A DNA stretch of 64,000 nt from Guadua angustifolia. Taxonomy: Eukaryota > Streptophyta > Magnoliopsida > Poales > Poaceae. The translations under genes and the position numbers were made by a program. The DNA lies in NCBI GenBank assembly GCA_036346375.1, contig CM070511.1:10106001-10170000 (forward strand), written 5' to 3'. The notes under the pieces are model-generated. The model made no database searches, had not been told where the DNA came from, and saw only the letters and a program-made list of their open reading frames with translations. Positions 46,904-57,491 of the stretch are shown in pieces; positions within the stretch are counted from its first letter, which is position 1; each line of letters opens with the position of its first letter.

Positions 46904-48777
46904 GAAGCGCCGCGCCTTCCTCTCATTTACCTTAGCCCTAGCCCGCGCCCTCATCTCGCTTTCTTAGTACACATTGCCGCCTTTGAGCTCTCGACGCCGC
47001 TGCCTCGGACCACATTGCCGGTTCACGCCGAGCTCCCCGCCGCCTCGACTTCGGACGCCGTCGCCTCGCTTCGCCTCGGACCGCCGCGTCGACTCAGACT
47101 TCGGGGCGGCCGCGTCTCCTCCCACCGCCTCCCGCCGTCGCCTCGACCTCCCCACTCCTCCCCGCCGCTTTGGCTTGCTTCTTGCGATGTAATGTGGTTG
47201 TGCAGATGTGAATGTGCAGATGTGAATGTGAATGTGAATGTGCATGTGATTGTGAATGTTTCAGATGTGCATGTGCAGATGCTAAGGGCCACCAATTCAT
47301 TTGGCTTGGGGACCTAGCATGTGGGTATAGTGTTCAAGAGGATTTGGGACGCAATAGACAATTTGTGACAACTAATCTCAGATTTTCATTGGCTCGCTTG
47401 TTGCTCTATGATGAACTAGGGTAAAAGTATGACCGTAACATTTATCTCTCTGCTTTTAGGCCTTGAACTCAGACTCATTATTTTCTCAATCATATTTTCA
47501 TCGGACTTGTTATGCTAGCTCTCGTGTTACGATGCTATTAGAGTCTGCTCAATCATATTTTCTCATCATATTGATTAGTTTGAATCTGAATTGATACTTA
47601 CTCATTAATTCTGATTAGTTTGATATTTGCTCGCCTCGATTAATATATTCTAGTTCTTGCGTGAACTCGCTTAATACCAAAGTAGTCTCGAATCGATAAC
47701 CTAATCGCTTAATTCTTGTACCGGTTTGTTTAAAAGCGGTATTAGAGATCATCGGAATTGGTAATCTGAAAGCATTGCTCGACTATTGAGAGATTCTGAC
47801 ATACATTTAAGGTATAATTCTTGACAGTAGATTCTTAATTGTGCATTTAAGGTGGTAAGAGTTCAAAGCTTAATGCATAGAATAAATTGTTAGCCGATTC
47901 GTGATTGTAGTAAAGATTCTAATCTTGACTCTAACCCTAAATCTGAGAGCACCATATTCATTTTATTGTCTTTGAGACAGTAGGTATAATTCATATTACG
48001 TATGACTTAACCATGCTTACTGTTGTCTTGTTTATGTCATACATCTTGTTTGTGAATTATATATTCTCATATATATGCTTAAGAGGAATAATGAACAAAG
48101 TCTTGCATGCACCATTGTATTGCTACTTGATTCAACAAAATGTCAAGCAAAATTTTCTTCTTATGCATCCGCCCAAAGAAGATTCTCGTTATGGCTAAGA
48201 TTATTCTCATGTTCTACTAGTGGGATGTAAACATATAGGCATTTCTTTTCTTTTCCTTTTTTTAAGAAGGAACATATTGGCATACCTTTATCTTGCAATC
48301 TGGGGTTGCCTCCAAATTGTGGATGATGCTTGTGAGTTGGCATTTGGCCTTCCATGTCTTGTGAGTTGTGAGCTAGTCCAAATGCTTTGAGTTAGAAACT
48401 TAGACTTGGTTCCGAATTCATTATTAAACTCATATTCATGACTTATTGAAAATTGTGATGTCCAAGCATTGGGGTGGTGTTTGTCATCACCGATCTTTAC
48501 ATATATGTGTTCATGGATAGCTACATGCTATGGAAGACTAACTAATTATTACTAAGGTAAGGTTGTCACAAATTAGTCTATTACTCGTCCCTTGTGGCGA
48601 GGAGGGCCTTTGGGCAACCCGACATCTGAGAACACTCAAAATAAACAAGTTGAGCTTTATGCTAGTTGCCTTGTGAATTCACATCCGCACATGTGCTTGT
48701 TTTGATCATTTTGCTCTGTGGTTATTTATATTGCAGCCAAAAGTAAACTTCAATTTGGTGCTTTCTATATCTTCTTG

Positions 48778-48920
48778 AAAGATGTATACATGTGTTGTAA
48801 ATATTTGTTTCGTAAAGATGTATACATGTGTTGTAAATATTTGTTTTGTGCCACTAATTGTAATAGTAAGTAGTTGTAGTTCATTTAGTTAATAGTTGTG
48901 CCACTAATTGTAATAGTAAG
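48778..48920. repeat. tandem repeats of about 41 and 62 bp
   Basis: AAAGATGTATACATGTGTTG occurs at about 48780 and 48817, followed by GCCACTAATTGTAATAGTAA at about 48850 and 48900. They lie in the presumed intron. Confidence 0.75.
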
Positions 48921-49097
48921 CAGTTGTATGAAATTTCAAGATTCATTATATCTGAGAGTTACAAAAAGAGAAAAGTCGACATGTTTATAGAGTTTAAACT
49001 TGCTGAATTTTCTCTTCTTTGTAACTCTCTATATATAATGAATTTGATCCTACAATTTTATGTGTATGTATATTTTGTTGACCAAAAATGTATGTGT

Positions 49098-49486
49098 TTA
49101 AAAAAATAAGCCCTGCAAGTTCAAGAAGCATGGGTGTCACGAGGCGTCTTTGAGAGACATGCTAAGCATGGACTTAGGACTTAGTTCTTTGTCTTCTTCA
49201 ATGAAAATAGGCTTCCTCCGTTCTATCATAGAACATGAAATTTTGTCATTGGAAAAGTTGACACGTTCTATGATCATAGAACATGAAATTTTTCATTGGA
49301 AAAGTTGACACGCAGACTCCATGATCAATGAAGAAGAGGAGCGGAGGAAGCCTATAGAAAAGTTGAAGAAGACAAAGAACTAAGTCCCAAGTCTATTTCA
49401 ATGTCTCCTCATGGCTTCGCCTTTGCAATTTTGACGCCTCGTGACATCCATGCTTCTTGAACTTGCAGGGGCTTATTTTTTTAAAA
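49098..49486. mobile_element. long inverted repeat (foldback or MITE)
   Basis: The two halves are near-perfect inverted copies of about 170 bp: AAAAAAATAAGCCC at the left pairs with GGGGCTTATTTTTTT at the right, GACTTAGTTCTTTGTCTTC pairs with GAAGACAAAGAACTAAGTC, and GGCTTCCTCCG (49210-49220) pairs with CGGAGGAAGCC (49342-49352). The loop holds two direct copies of a segment with CATAGAACATGAAATTTT. No clear TSD is seen outside the repeat. If transcribed with the gene it would form a long hairpin RNA. Confidence 0.75.
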
Positions 49487-49760
49487 ATCATTTTAGTGTG
49501 GAATATATTCTTAAGAATATATGAATTTTTTCATATTATTTTTTCATTTCGAGATGTATATGTATCATGTGATTTTTTTCTCATGTATAAGTATCATTTT
49601 AAAGTTACATGTGCACATGTTTGTAGCATGAGGTCACAACATCACTTATTCCTCTCAACTCTAGCAAATTACCATCGTTTGAATTCACAAGTTTGATGTC
49701 ATGTAGCAACCATAAATGAATGCAATATAATTAACCCAATAACATTTTGGATTGCTAGGA

Positions 49761-51840
49761 ATGGCCTCGAATCGTGGACAAGTGCCGAGGAGTTCGCCCT
49801 CGAATGTAGACGCAGTAGGAGTGGGTAGCCCAAGTGGCTACTTGAACCTCTGAGGATATTGGTATGGAGCAACTCGACGTCCAAACCATGGACCAAATCG
49901 ACGCGACTACCATGGACCAAGTCGACGCCATCGCCATGGACCAAGGTGACGCCCTCGCCATGGACCAAGTCGACGCCATCGCCATGGACCAAGGCGACGC
50001 GACTAACATGGGCGAGGTAAAGTATTAGTACGCCAGATTCCCAAAATATTGTAGGGTCATACGACTAATAACAAGATCCAATTGTAGGCTCAAACGTCGG
50101 TGAACAAAGGCCGCAAGCAGTCGTGGTCCGAGCAAGATGCCTAAGGCGTTCACAACATAGTCCACTCTCGGAAGTCGGGGAACTGCTATACCAGCGTCGG
50201 CGTGGTGCCAGACAGACAAAGATGCGAGTACTTGTTAGGGATAACGTGCCCATCATCTATAGATCATGGACCGCCGCGAAGGTGATCGATGGGTGGTTCC
50301 CGATGACCAAGGACTCGCTATGGGGCAAGCTAAAACACGATTCCATTTCCCTAAGGGTCGAGTTGGTTGCAAAGAAACGCACTAAGTATCATGTGCACAT
50401 GCCGAAGAATTGGAAGACTCACCGAATAAGAACTATGTGAAGAAGAATGTCACGCCAAATTTTAACACGCTTCCAAAGATAAGGGAATTTTGGAAGGACT
50501 TTGTGGAGTACAGAATTCAAAGAAGCCCAGACAAAGGAGTTAGAAGAACAAGGCTAACGCGATAAGAATATGTACCCTCACACACTAGGCAATCGTGGCT
50601 ACGTGAAGAAAATACTGCATGGGATAGCCGCGAACAAGAGCTAACCCTCAAGGGCGTTACTCTGCGACGGCCGAAGTTCATCGCACGATCAAAGCACCGG
50701 TTGTTTGGGAGGGGGCTTCTATCTCGAAGATGGCACTTGAGCTTCAGGAGCGATAGAGCCCGGAGGTGTCGCAGAAAATATCGATGCTCACGTGGAGTCT
50801 TCCCAAGGGCTTTTCAAGCCACAAAGGAGAATGATGAGTATTTCGTTGCTGGGTAACAAGGAGCATCTGGGCGCACTCCGAGGAGTTGGTTTGGTGCCGT
50901 GGAAAGAAGGCTTCCCACCGACGATCGTCGTACAAGCGATCGAAAAGACTAAGAGAAGATGAGCGCAAGCGCCAATACAACTTGTCGTGGCAAGAGCGCT
51001 AGATGAAGAGAGAGCGAAGTGGATCAAGTTGTGGAGCAAGCGATGTAGAAGCTCTCGACTCACGATCGCCACTCGATGACGACCCTCGGAACCTCGATCC
51101 ACGGTGTTCTTAGAGCAACAAGGCCCACAACGATTCCTGAGAGCATCGACTCCATTTTCCATGGATGACATCACGTAACCGACACCGTGCAAGCCGCATT
51201 TGTCCATATGGCATTACCATCAAGGTGGCTGATGGCGGGGCTTGGACATGCCTCTCGCAGGTTCTGCACTACCGCCCAATACCGCTGGGATTCGCCAGGG
51301 TTGAAGTAGACAATGTAGTCCGACAATATCGCAAAATGGAGGTAGAGATTCCTGGCGAGGACGGAAAAAACAAACTTGGAGAAAACGTGCATGGCTTCCT
51401 CGCGTGGCGCAAGAGCTTGATTATGTTCGCCGGACGATGAGGCCGATAACGACGATGATGATGATGAGCCGCACTCTCCACACGCAGACTGCCTCCACGA
51501 AAAGTGCAACTCCTCCGCCGCACCGCTTAGGACAAGTCCAACTCCTCCAAGACCATCCACAAAGGACCAACTCCTCCGCGGCACCACCAGAAAAGTCCAA
51601 CTCCTCCGCCAAACCATCCGAAAAGTCCAACTCCTCCTCGGCAGACCACCAGAAAAGTCCAACTCCTCGGTAGGCACATAAGAAGAGTCGAACATCAAGA
51701 CCATCTCGAAGTCCGTATCATCTTGTACCAAATCTCGGTCATCTGTGGAAGGCAAAGACCTCGAAGAAATTACCGCCGATATGATCAAGAAGAACGCAAA
51801 GAGCAAACGAAGGCCGAGGTAACATCTCACTTCCAAAAGG
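49761..51840 (+). pseudogene. second CACTA 1 gene, Ptta/En/Spm-like part
   Basis: It starts MASNRGQVPRSSPSN, then after a frame change has an array of five octapeptides (49888-50007). From 50062 on, broken pieces resemble the plant Ptta/En/Spm transposase family (TnpA-like, DNA-binding): NKGRKQSWSEQDA, WFPMTKDSLWGKLKHD (50293-50342), REFWKDFVEYR (50480-50512). Between 50530 and 51500 frames change often. At 51500-51680 there is a low-complexity Ser/Pro-rich stretch with repeated KSNSS motifs. Such genes partner tnp2 in CACTA elements. Strongly decayed; boundaries are approximate. Confidence 0.55.
49888..50007 (+). repeat. octapeptide array, 24 bp x 5
   Basis: Units start with ATG at 49888, 49912, 49936, 49960 and 49984, and encode MDQ(V/I/G)DA followed by two small residues. 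The period of 24 keeps the frame. In the other strand and frames this array also gives long ORFs rich in Val-His-Gly, which are shadows. Confidence 0.9.
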
Positions 51841-53230
51841 TGCCATCACCCGAGAAGACTAAAGTCGATGCTAATGCGCAGGAGTTTTTCTTAAGTATGG
51901 CAAAAGCCAAAGAGACAAGGCGGGCTTTTGAACCTTCGGAAATGTCGGACTACGAGCGCATCTCCAGAAAGCAAAACTTGAAGATGGCTAGTGCTGAGGC
52001 GTCGATGTCGCAAGCTCAAAAAGATGCTGCTGAACAACGTCGTAATTACGAGCTAGGTCTAAGCTGGAAGTACATTATGGGGCAAACGCTGGCTCCACCA
52101 AAAGATTTAGAGAACCTAACAACAAAATTGCGGCGCGTCCATCAAGATACATGCAAGCAGTGCAAGAGGGTATGTGGGCGATCCCAAAGGAAATACAAAG
52201 ATTCGGATTTTCACAATGGGGATGGCATGTTACGTTAGAGTTCTGTGAATTGTATATGTTGTACCGGCAGATGCTCGACGCCACCTTTAGTCGACCGTGG
52301 ACTTTGTAAGTCTCTATTTATATTATTGTATATTCTTCTACCGCTCAATCAGATGTCTAACTTCTTTTTACATATGTAGAATGGAGATACGCTTATGTGC
52401 AAAAAATAAGGATGAAGATTTAGGATTTCTCGATCCGGGGCTTGTTAACGAAAACTCGTTCGTGATAACCCAAAGTTTGTTGAAGACTATTTATTTAAGA
52501 CTTTCTTCAAGTCGAGAAAGAAAACCTCCGTATTTGTACCCTATAACTTTAAGTACGATTACCCTACTTCTAATATTGTTTTACTATTTTTACGTGACAC
52601 GATGTGGGACTAATAGGTCGTGTTAACATATATGTCTAGTTATCACTTTGGTCCTCCTCGCCATCGAGTTAGAAGCTAGCGGGGTTTATGTCTTGGACTC
52701 GTTGAGAAAAGAACTTCGTGAGTATGAACATAATTTTTGGAAGATGATGAACAGTAAACTCGATCGCTATGCTATTGCTCTAGTAATATTTTATTCTATT
52801 GTATTTAAGGTTAATTACTATTTAAAATTATTCACAGCAAGATTCACGGTATTGCAAGAAAGGTGGTCCGCATCTTCCCTACAGACAATTTTCAAAATAA
52901 TAACAGACTTTCCATGCATGAGACAGACTGTGGAAATAGTTTATCGATACTACGTATGTACAAATTTACATTCAATTGTCACGAAGATCGCTTGCTATAA
53001 CGGCCATGGTATATAATTACACATTCATGCCTACTTTTCTTTCATTTAACATCTATCATCATTAATTAAATTTCTCTTTTCTTCAATAACAAATACTCCA
53101 AGCCGAGAACCAATCGATTATTATCGAAAGAAATTTTAGCAATTCAAGAGCATATCATTTGATTCATTGACTAACAGTCATCGATCCAAAGGGCGAGTTC
53201 CACGACAAAAGCTTCGATCTAAAGTGAACG
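51841..53230 (+). pseudogene. second CACTA 1 gene, Ulp1-like cysteine protease part
   Basis: Ulp1/C48 peptidases remove SUMO-like proteins; many plant CACTA and Mutator elements carry such domains. The exons match those of CACTA element 2: a helical N-terminal exon ending at a GTAAGT donor near 52306, an exon from 52380 with MEIRLCAKNKDEDLGFLDPGL, an exon from about 52640 with VLLAIELEASGVYVLDSLRK (family Asp present), one near 52870-53005 with ITDFPCMRQ and YYVCTNLHS, and a last exon near 53140-53230 with DPKGEFHDK. The catalytic Cys position (normally before GYYVC) reads Tyr, and the His region is out of frame, so it appears inactive. Confidence 0.65.
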
Positions 53231-53419
53231 AGATGTACTCACACTACATTTGTGAACAGACTATTAATTGTAAAAACTAAATATTGTGATGCTTTAATAT
53301 ATTTTAATTATGATCTAACGACGCTTTATATACTATATATTTGAAGGCAACATATCATGTGCACACAGTTTTCTACGTGTACACATCGTGCACACCAACT
53401 AATAAAAGTCACGAAAACT

Positions 53420-53602
53420 ACGAAAAAATTTGTAGATGTACTTCATAGATTACTCTACCTATGTATAAAATTGCGAGTTCAAATTCAATACATATGAGGA
53501 CTTACAAAAAGAGTTTTGTAAGTCCTCATATGTATTGAATTTGAACCTCAATTTTATACACGTAGAGTAATCTATGAAGTACATCTACAATTTTTTTTTC
53601 GT
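53420..53602. repeat. near-perfect inverted repeat, about 90-bp arms
   Basis: The left arm (53420-53510) starts ACGAAAAAATTTGTAGATG and the right arm (53514-53602) is its inverse with only a few mismatches; the loop is 3-5 bases. It is AT-rich and non-coding, probably a hairpin-type MITE. It lies just inside the right subterminal repeats of the CACTA element. Confidence 0.88.
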
Positions 53603-53610
53603 ATTCGGTT

Positions 53611-53930
53611 GTCACCGCCGGTTCGTCCAGAACCGGCAAGGATATACACGTATCACCGCCGGTTCGTCAGATAAGCCGAGAGATATACATATATCACGCG
53701 GATTCTAGGTTGAACCGGCAGAGATAGTTGAGTATCACCGCCGGATGCTAGTGTAAACCGGCAGAGATAGTCTAATATCATCGCGGTTGTATAATGAACC
53801 AGCGGTGATATCTATTATCATCGCCGGTTCCTCACCGGCAAAGTGATAACCCCGAGTATCATCGCCGACCAATGATCGCTACCCCATAACCTAAGCGATG
53901 GCGTGACGAACCGGCGATGATGACCTATTC
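53611..53930. repeat. CACTA element 1, right subterminal repeats
   Basis: At least six paired motifs, each a TATCACCGCCGGTT-type word followed after 6-15 bp by its inverse (AACCGGCAGAGATA and variants). The array ends 12 bp before the terminus. Confidence 0.85.
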
Positions 53931-56900
53931 TCAGAGTAGTGCTACCGACGCCATGTTTGCGCAATAATTAGATTTTCTTTTATAAAAATAATTCGGTAGA
54001 AATTTAATTCGGTGCTGACGTCATATTACCGAATTTCCCGAATAGAAATAAATATGGAAATTCGGTTTATTCTTTTTTAAATGATTTTTAAACTTCAATT
54101 GGCTATAACTTTTGCGTTTTAACTCCGATTTGAGTGATTTTAATTTCTAAAAATTTGTAAAATCAAGCTCTTTCTGTTTATGAATTTTATTTGAATTTTA
54201 AACCTAAGTTGATTTCTGTTTTATTTATTTATTGCTATTTATTTACGTTACGCGTAGACGTCGAGGTGCCCGAAGGTTTCGAAGGAGAAGTCTTGACCCA
54301 AGAGCAAGCTCAAGAACCAGAACCAGTACTTTTTGAAGGCAAGTTATGCTTGATCATGTTGAACCTATCATAGCAAATTTATGTTGATTTAGATTATTGC
54401 ATGCTAATTTAATAAAATTGGTTTTGAATAAATTCTGGAATTAGTTAAATGCCTAGTTGTTGTATGCCACCTTGTCGTATATAATTGTAAGCCACGAATC
54501 ATTTGTCACCCTTGGTTGTGGATAATAGTTAGACATTAATATTTTGCCAACATGGGTTGAGTAGACCGTAAGTAGCATGCTTAGCCCCGCCATGTAGATA
54601 TTTCATGATTTTGGAATATTAAAGTTAATATTGACATAATGAGATATGGAATGTGTTTTGGGAATGAGACATGTGTTATTGAGTTGATGATGGCACGTGG
54701 TGCAATGGTAAAGAACTGGGGTGGGAAAATGATTTAGACTGGGGCAAGTGGCAAGATTGTTTCTGGTGGGCCAAGAGTGGCAACTGGGCGGTCGAATTTG
54801 ATTTTTGTTGGTTTTGGATGTTTGAGATCACACTTGGGTAGTCTTGCCTCGGTCAGCTAAGGACTTAACCTTGCAAGTCTTTGAACTGAGTTTTTCATAC
54901 AACCACAAGTTCCGGAATGGGACAGACCTAGCTGAGTAAACTGTGAAATCTATTCTTTGGTACTGTCGTGGTGGTATGAGTCCCGGAGGAGCGGGTGAAA
55001 ATTCACATGGCACAAGAGGGGGGCCCTGGGTGTGGTAGCCAGTCCCTCCAGTGTTGAAACCTTAGCGGGCAGTATTGGGTTTAGACGGATCTTTGGAAAG
55101 GCTTTGTTACGGTTACTCGCCTTGGTGGCATTTGACTGTATCTTGTGGGTAAAGTGTATAATCTCTGCAGAGTGTACAACCTATTCGAATAGCCGTGCTC
55201 ACGGTATTGAGCATCGCTCGGTGATTACAGTCAAGGGATAGACTTTCATGAAAATAACTTGTTTTTGGTAAATACTTGGGAAGGAATTGATGGAATGGAC
55301 TTAGGTTGAGAAATGCTTTACTTGTGAAATAATTGTGAAAGCTACTACCTTTAATATTGTTTTGCTGCCTTGCAATCTATTGCTGTATTTATCAAGAATG
55401 CTTTACTGCAATTGAGTTGTAGCCTATCCTTTGTACTAAGCCATGCATGTAGAATATTAGAATTGCATTCTGTGCATAACTTGCTGAGTGCTCAAAGTAC
55501 TCACTCTTGCAACAACACAACTTCAGTTGAAGAAAAAGCAAACCCTGCCCTGGAGGAGGAGTTTCAGGAGGAGCCGACGAACTAGGGGGCAAGCCCAGTT
55601 AGTTGCCTGTGGCAAATTGGTTGGCGCCACGAGTCTATCTTATTTCCGCTGCACTTGGTTATTTTAATAAGACTTCGCCCTGCGAGGCGTACGTTTGTAA
55701 CTCGACCATAAGGTCGATCAACCAGTTTGATTATTTAATTAAAGTACTTTACTATTTCGTTGGGTATGACTGTGATATGTACCGATGTTGAGATTGTGTG
55801 CACTAGCGTGATCCTGGACTAGTGCTGAATACACAGAGGGTCCGGATTTGCACATTCGGGTCCCGACACTTTCCAATCCTATGTTGGGGTATGTCTTGAT
55901 GATGCCTCCTAATCAGCAATGTCTTATTGCCATGATAAGAGCTCAACGTCTGTACAGCAAGCTAGAAATTATTCTAAGTTCTTTCATTAAGGTTACATTC
56001 ATCATGGAACCGCAGACTCAAAGGAAATGTAAAAAATCAATCAGGCTAGTTTGATAATGCAAGGTTAAAATCTGGATTACTATTAAAAAAATTAAGCTCA
56101 ATCCTAATCAGACCAAGTTGTTATTAATAGCATTCTTCACAAATCTTATGTTGGGGTATGTCTTGGTGATACCTCCTATTTGAATTACAATATATTGACA
56201 ATACTCAAGATCCTGTGAAGTAATAGAAAAGTATCAGCCCTAATTTTTGCATGTTATACTATTAGGCTTTTAACTAGACTTTTTTTTTGACATATTTGAC
56301 CTTTGCTTTAGAATATAGAATTTAAAGTGGTATTTAGGTTGATGATCTGGAAACCTGATTGAACAATGGACATATGTTTGAATCAACTATGTATTTAATA
56401 ATTTTATTGGCTTATTAGTTGCTTACGTCCTTATCTTGCTTGTGTCTTTTTCCTGCTATTTGTTACAACTTGCAAGTCAGCCAAAATAAGCCTATTTGTG
56501 TTGCAAGCTCTAATTATGTCTTGCTCTATGGAATCATTCCTATTAATGTAGCATTTGTGCTGTTTGGTTTGATCTCCTTCTCGGTGTTGATTAGTGCTGC
56601 CGCTGATGATGGACAAGAGGAAGCTTAGACTGAGGAAGATGTTGATTAGTGATGCTGCATATGTGGCTACTTGCATGATGATGTTGTGGTTATCCAGTCA
56701 ATGTTTGGTTGCTTTGTGTACTCTTATGGCAATATGCTTGCTTGATATATGTCTCTGTTTGCATGATGTCTTGCCTGATGTATAGAAATATGCTTGCCTG
56801 ATGTATGATCTCTTATGTGTTATCCTGGATAGTGCTTGTTTTGCAAATCAAAATCATAGTAGATACTAAAAATAAATGGAAGGCATTGGCAAATAGCACT

Positions 56901-57173
56901 GATGTCTACAAGTTGAGCCATAGTCATGTGTGTGCACTGGACACGATGTAGTGCCGAATAGTGACCTGTGGAGAAGAGGGTGAGAAGTGAATACTAACCT
57001 CATCTCTCTTACCAAATATTATCTCGTACCGTTTTGTACCGTTTCATTTAAGCAACCAAACAAAATCTTGTACCATCCCATTCAGGCAACCAAACATCCT
57101 CTCCGTACCATTCCATCCAACCTGTATTATCCCATCCCATTTAGCCTGGTACGTCCAACCAAACGCATCCTTA

Positions 57174-57491
57174 TTTCCTGAGTCATACTCAGCTTTGATG
57201 CACCAGATTACATCTGGCCATGTGACAACAGTATTTTTGTACGAACTCCACGAGTTTGGTTCCAGTGGTGAGTGCACAAGTATCTCATTAGAACTCCTCT
57301 TTATATCTACGGTATTAGAAACACATGATGCATGTGCTAGCCATCCTAATACAGAGTTTGAGCCGTAGACTATATTTGTTAAATAATTAGAAGATCAACA
57401 TGGTTTTTCTGCGATTAATCTAAGAATTTATATGTTTTTCTTTTTCATGGATTAATACAGAAAATCCTTTACGGTTAACAAGGAGGTTCAT
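57174..57491. other. intergenic, no gene seen
   Basis: Sequence between the Harbinger-like element and the decayed LTR. No gene or repeat recognised. Confidence 0.5.

Larger units (their letters stand above)
46904..49760 (+). other. leader and long intron of the second CACTA 1 gene
   Basis: A GC-rich, untranslated-looking leader (46970-47185) is followed by an imperfect TGTGAA hexamer array (47205-47275) and about 2.4 kb of AT-rich sequence without a gene. The reading of the second gene starts at 49761, just after an acceptor-like TTGCTAG. Local tandem repeats occur at 48778-48920 and a hairpin element at 49098-49486. The intron call is an inference. Confidence 0.4.
40909..53941 (+). mobile_element. 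CACTA element 1 (En/Spm superfamily), about 13 kb
   Basis: The right end on the minus strand reads CACTACTCTGAGAATAGG. The left end reads GACTACTACGCATCG, so the first base has changed or the boundary is off by a few bases; the flanking triplets are CAA and CTA, an imperfect TSD. Subterminal regions at both ends contain many inverted copies of a TATCACCGCCGGTT-like motif. Inside are two genes on the plus strand: a tnp2-type transposase (43214-46447) and a second gene with a Ptta/En/Spm-like part and a Ulp1-like protease (49761-53230). It sits in the solo LTR. Confidence 0.85.
39232..55868 (+). mobile_element. chromovirus solo LTR, interrupted by a CACTA element
   Basis: The segment starts TGTAACACCCC and ends GGGTCCCGACA, and has an exact 5-bp TSD, CTTTC (39227-39231 and 55869-55873). 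Because the TSD flanks one LTR only, the internal part was lost by recombination between the two LTRs. Without the CACTA insertion it is about 3.6 kb. It is the same family as 914-4116; the text around 54200-54350 (CAAGAGCAAGCTCAAGA) matches 2510-2600. Confidence 0.88.
38298..57170. mobile_element. PIF/Harbinger-like element, split by a solo LTR
   Basis: The left end reads GGGTGCATTTGGTTGG and the right end, on the other strand, GGATGCGTTTGGTTGG; both are followed within a few bases by GTACCAGG. TTA flanks both sides (38295-38297 and 57171-57173), the PIF/Harbinger TSD. Without the LTR inserted at 39232-55868 the element is about 2.2 kb: a left part with pyrimidine-rich tracts (38950-39060) and a right part of 1.3 kb. 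I see no transposase, so it is non-autonomous; short ORFs at 38846-39325 and 56594-56785 have no recognisable family. Confidence 0.75.

Noticed and set aside
49699..50009. Val-His-Gly-rich minus-strand ORFs
   Set aside because: Shadow of the 24-bp array that encodes the MDQ octapeptides on the plus strand.
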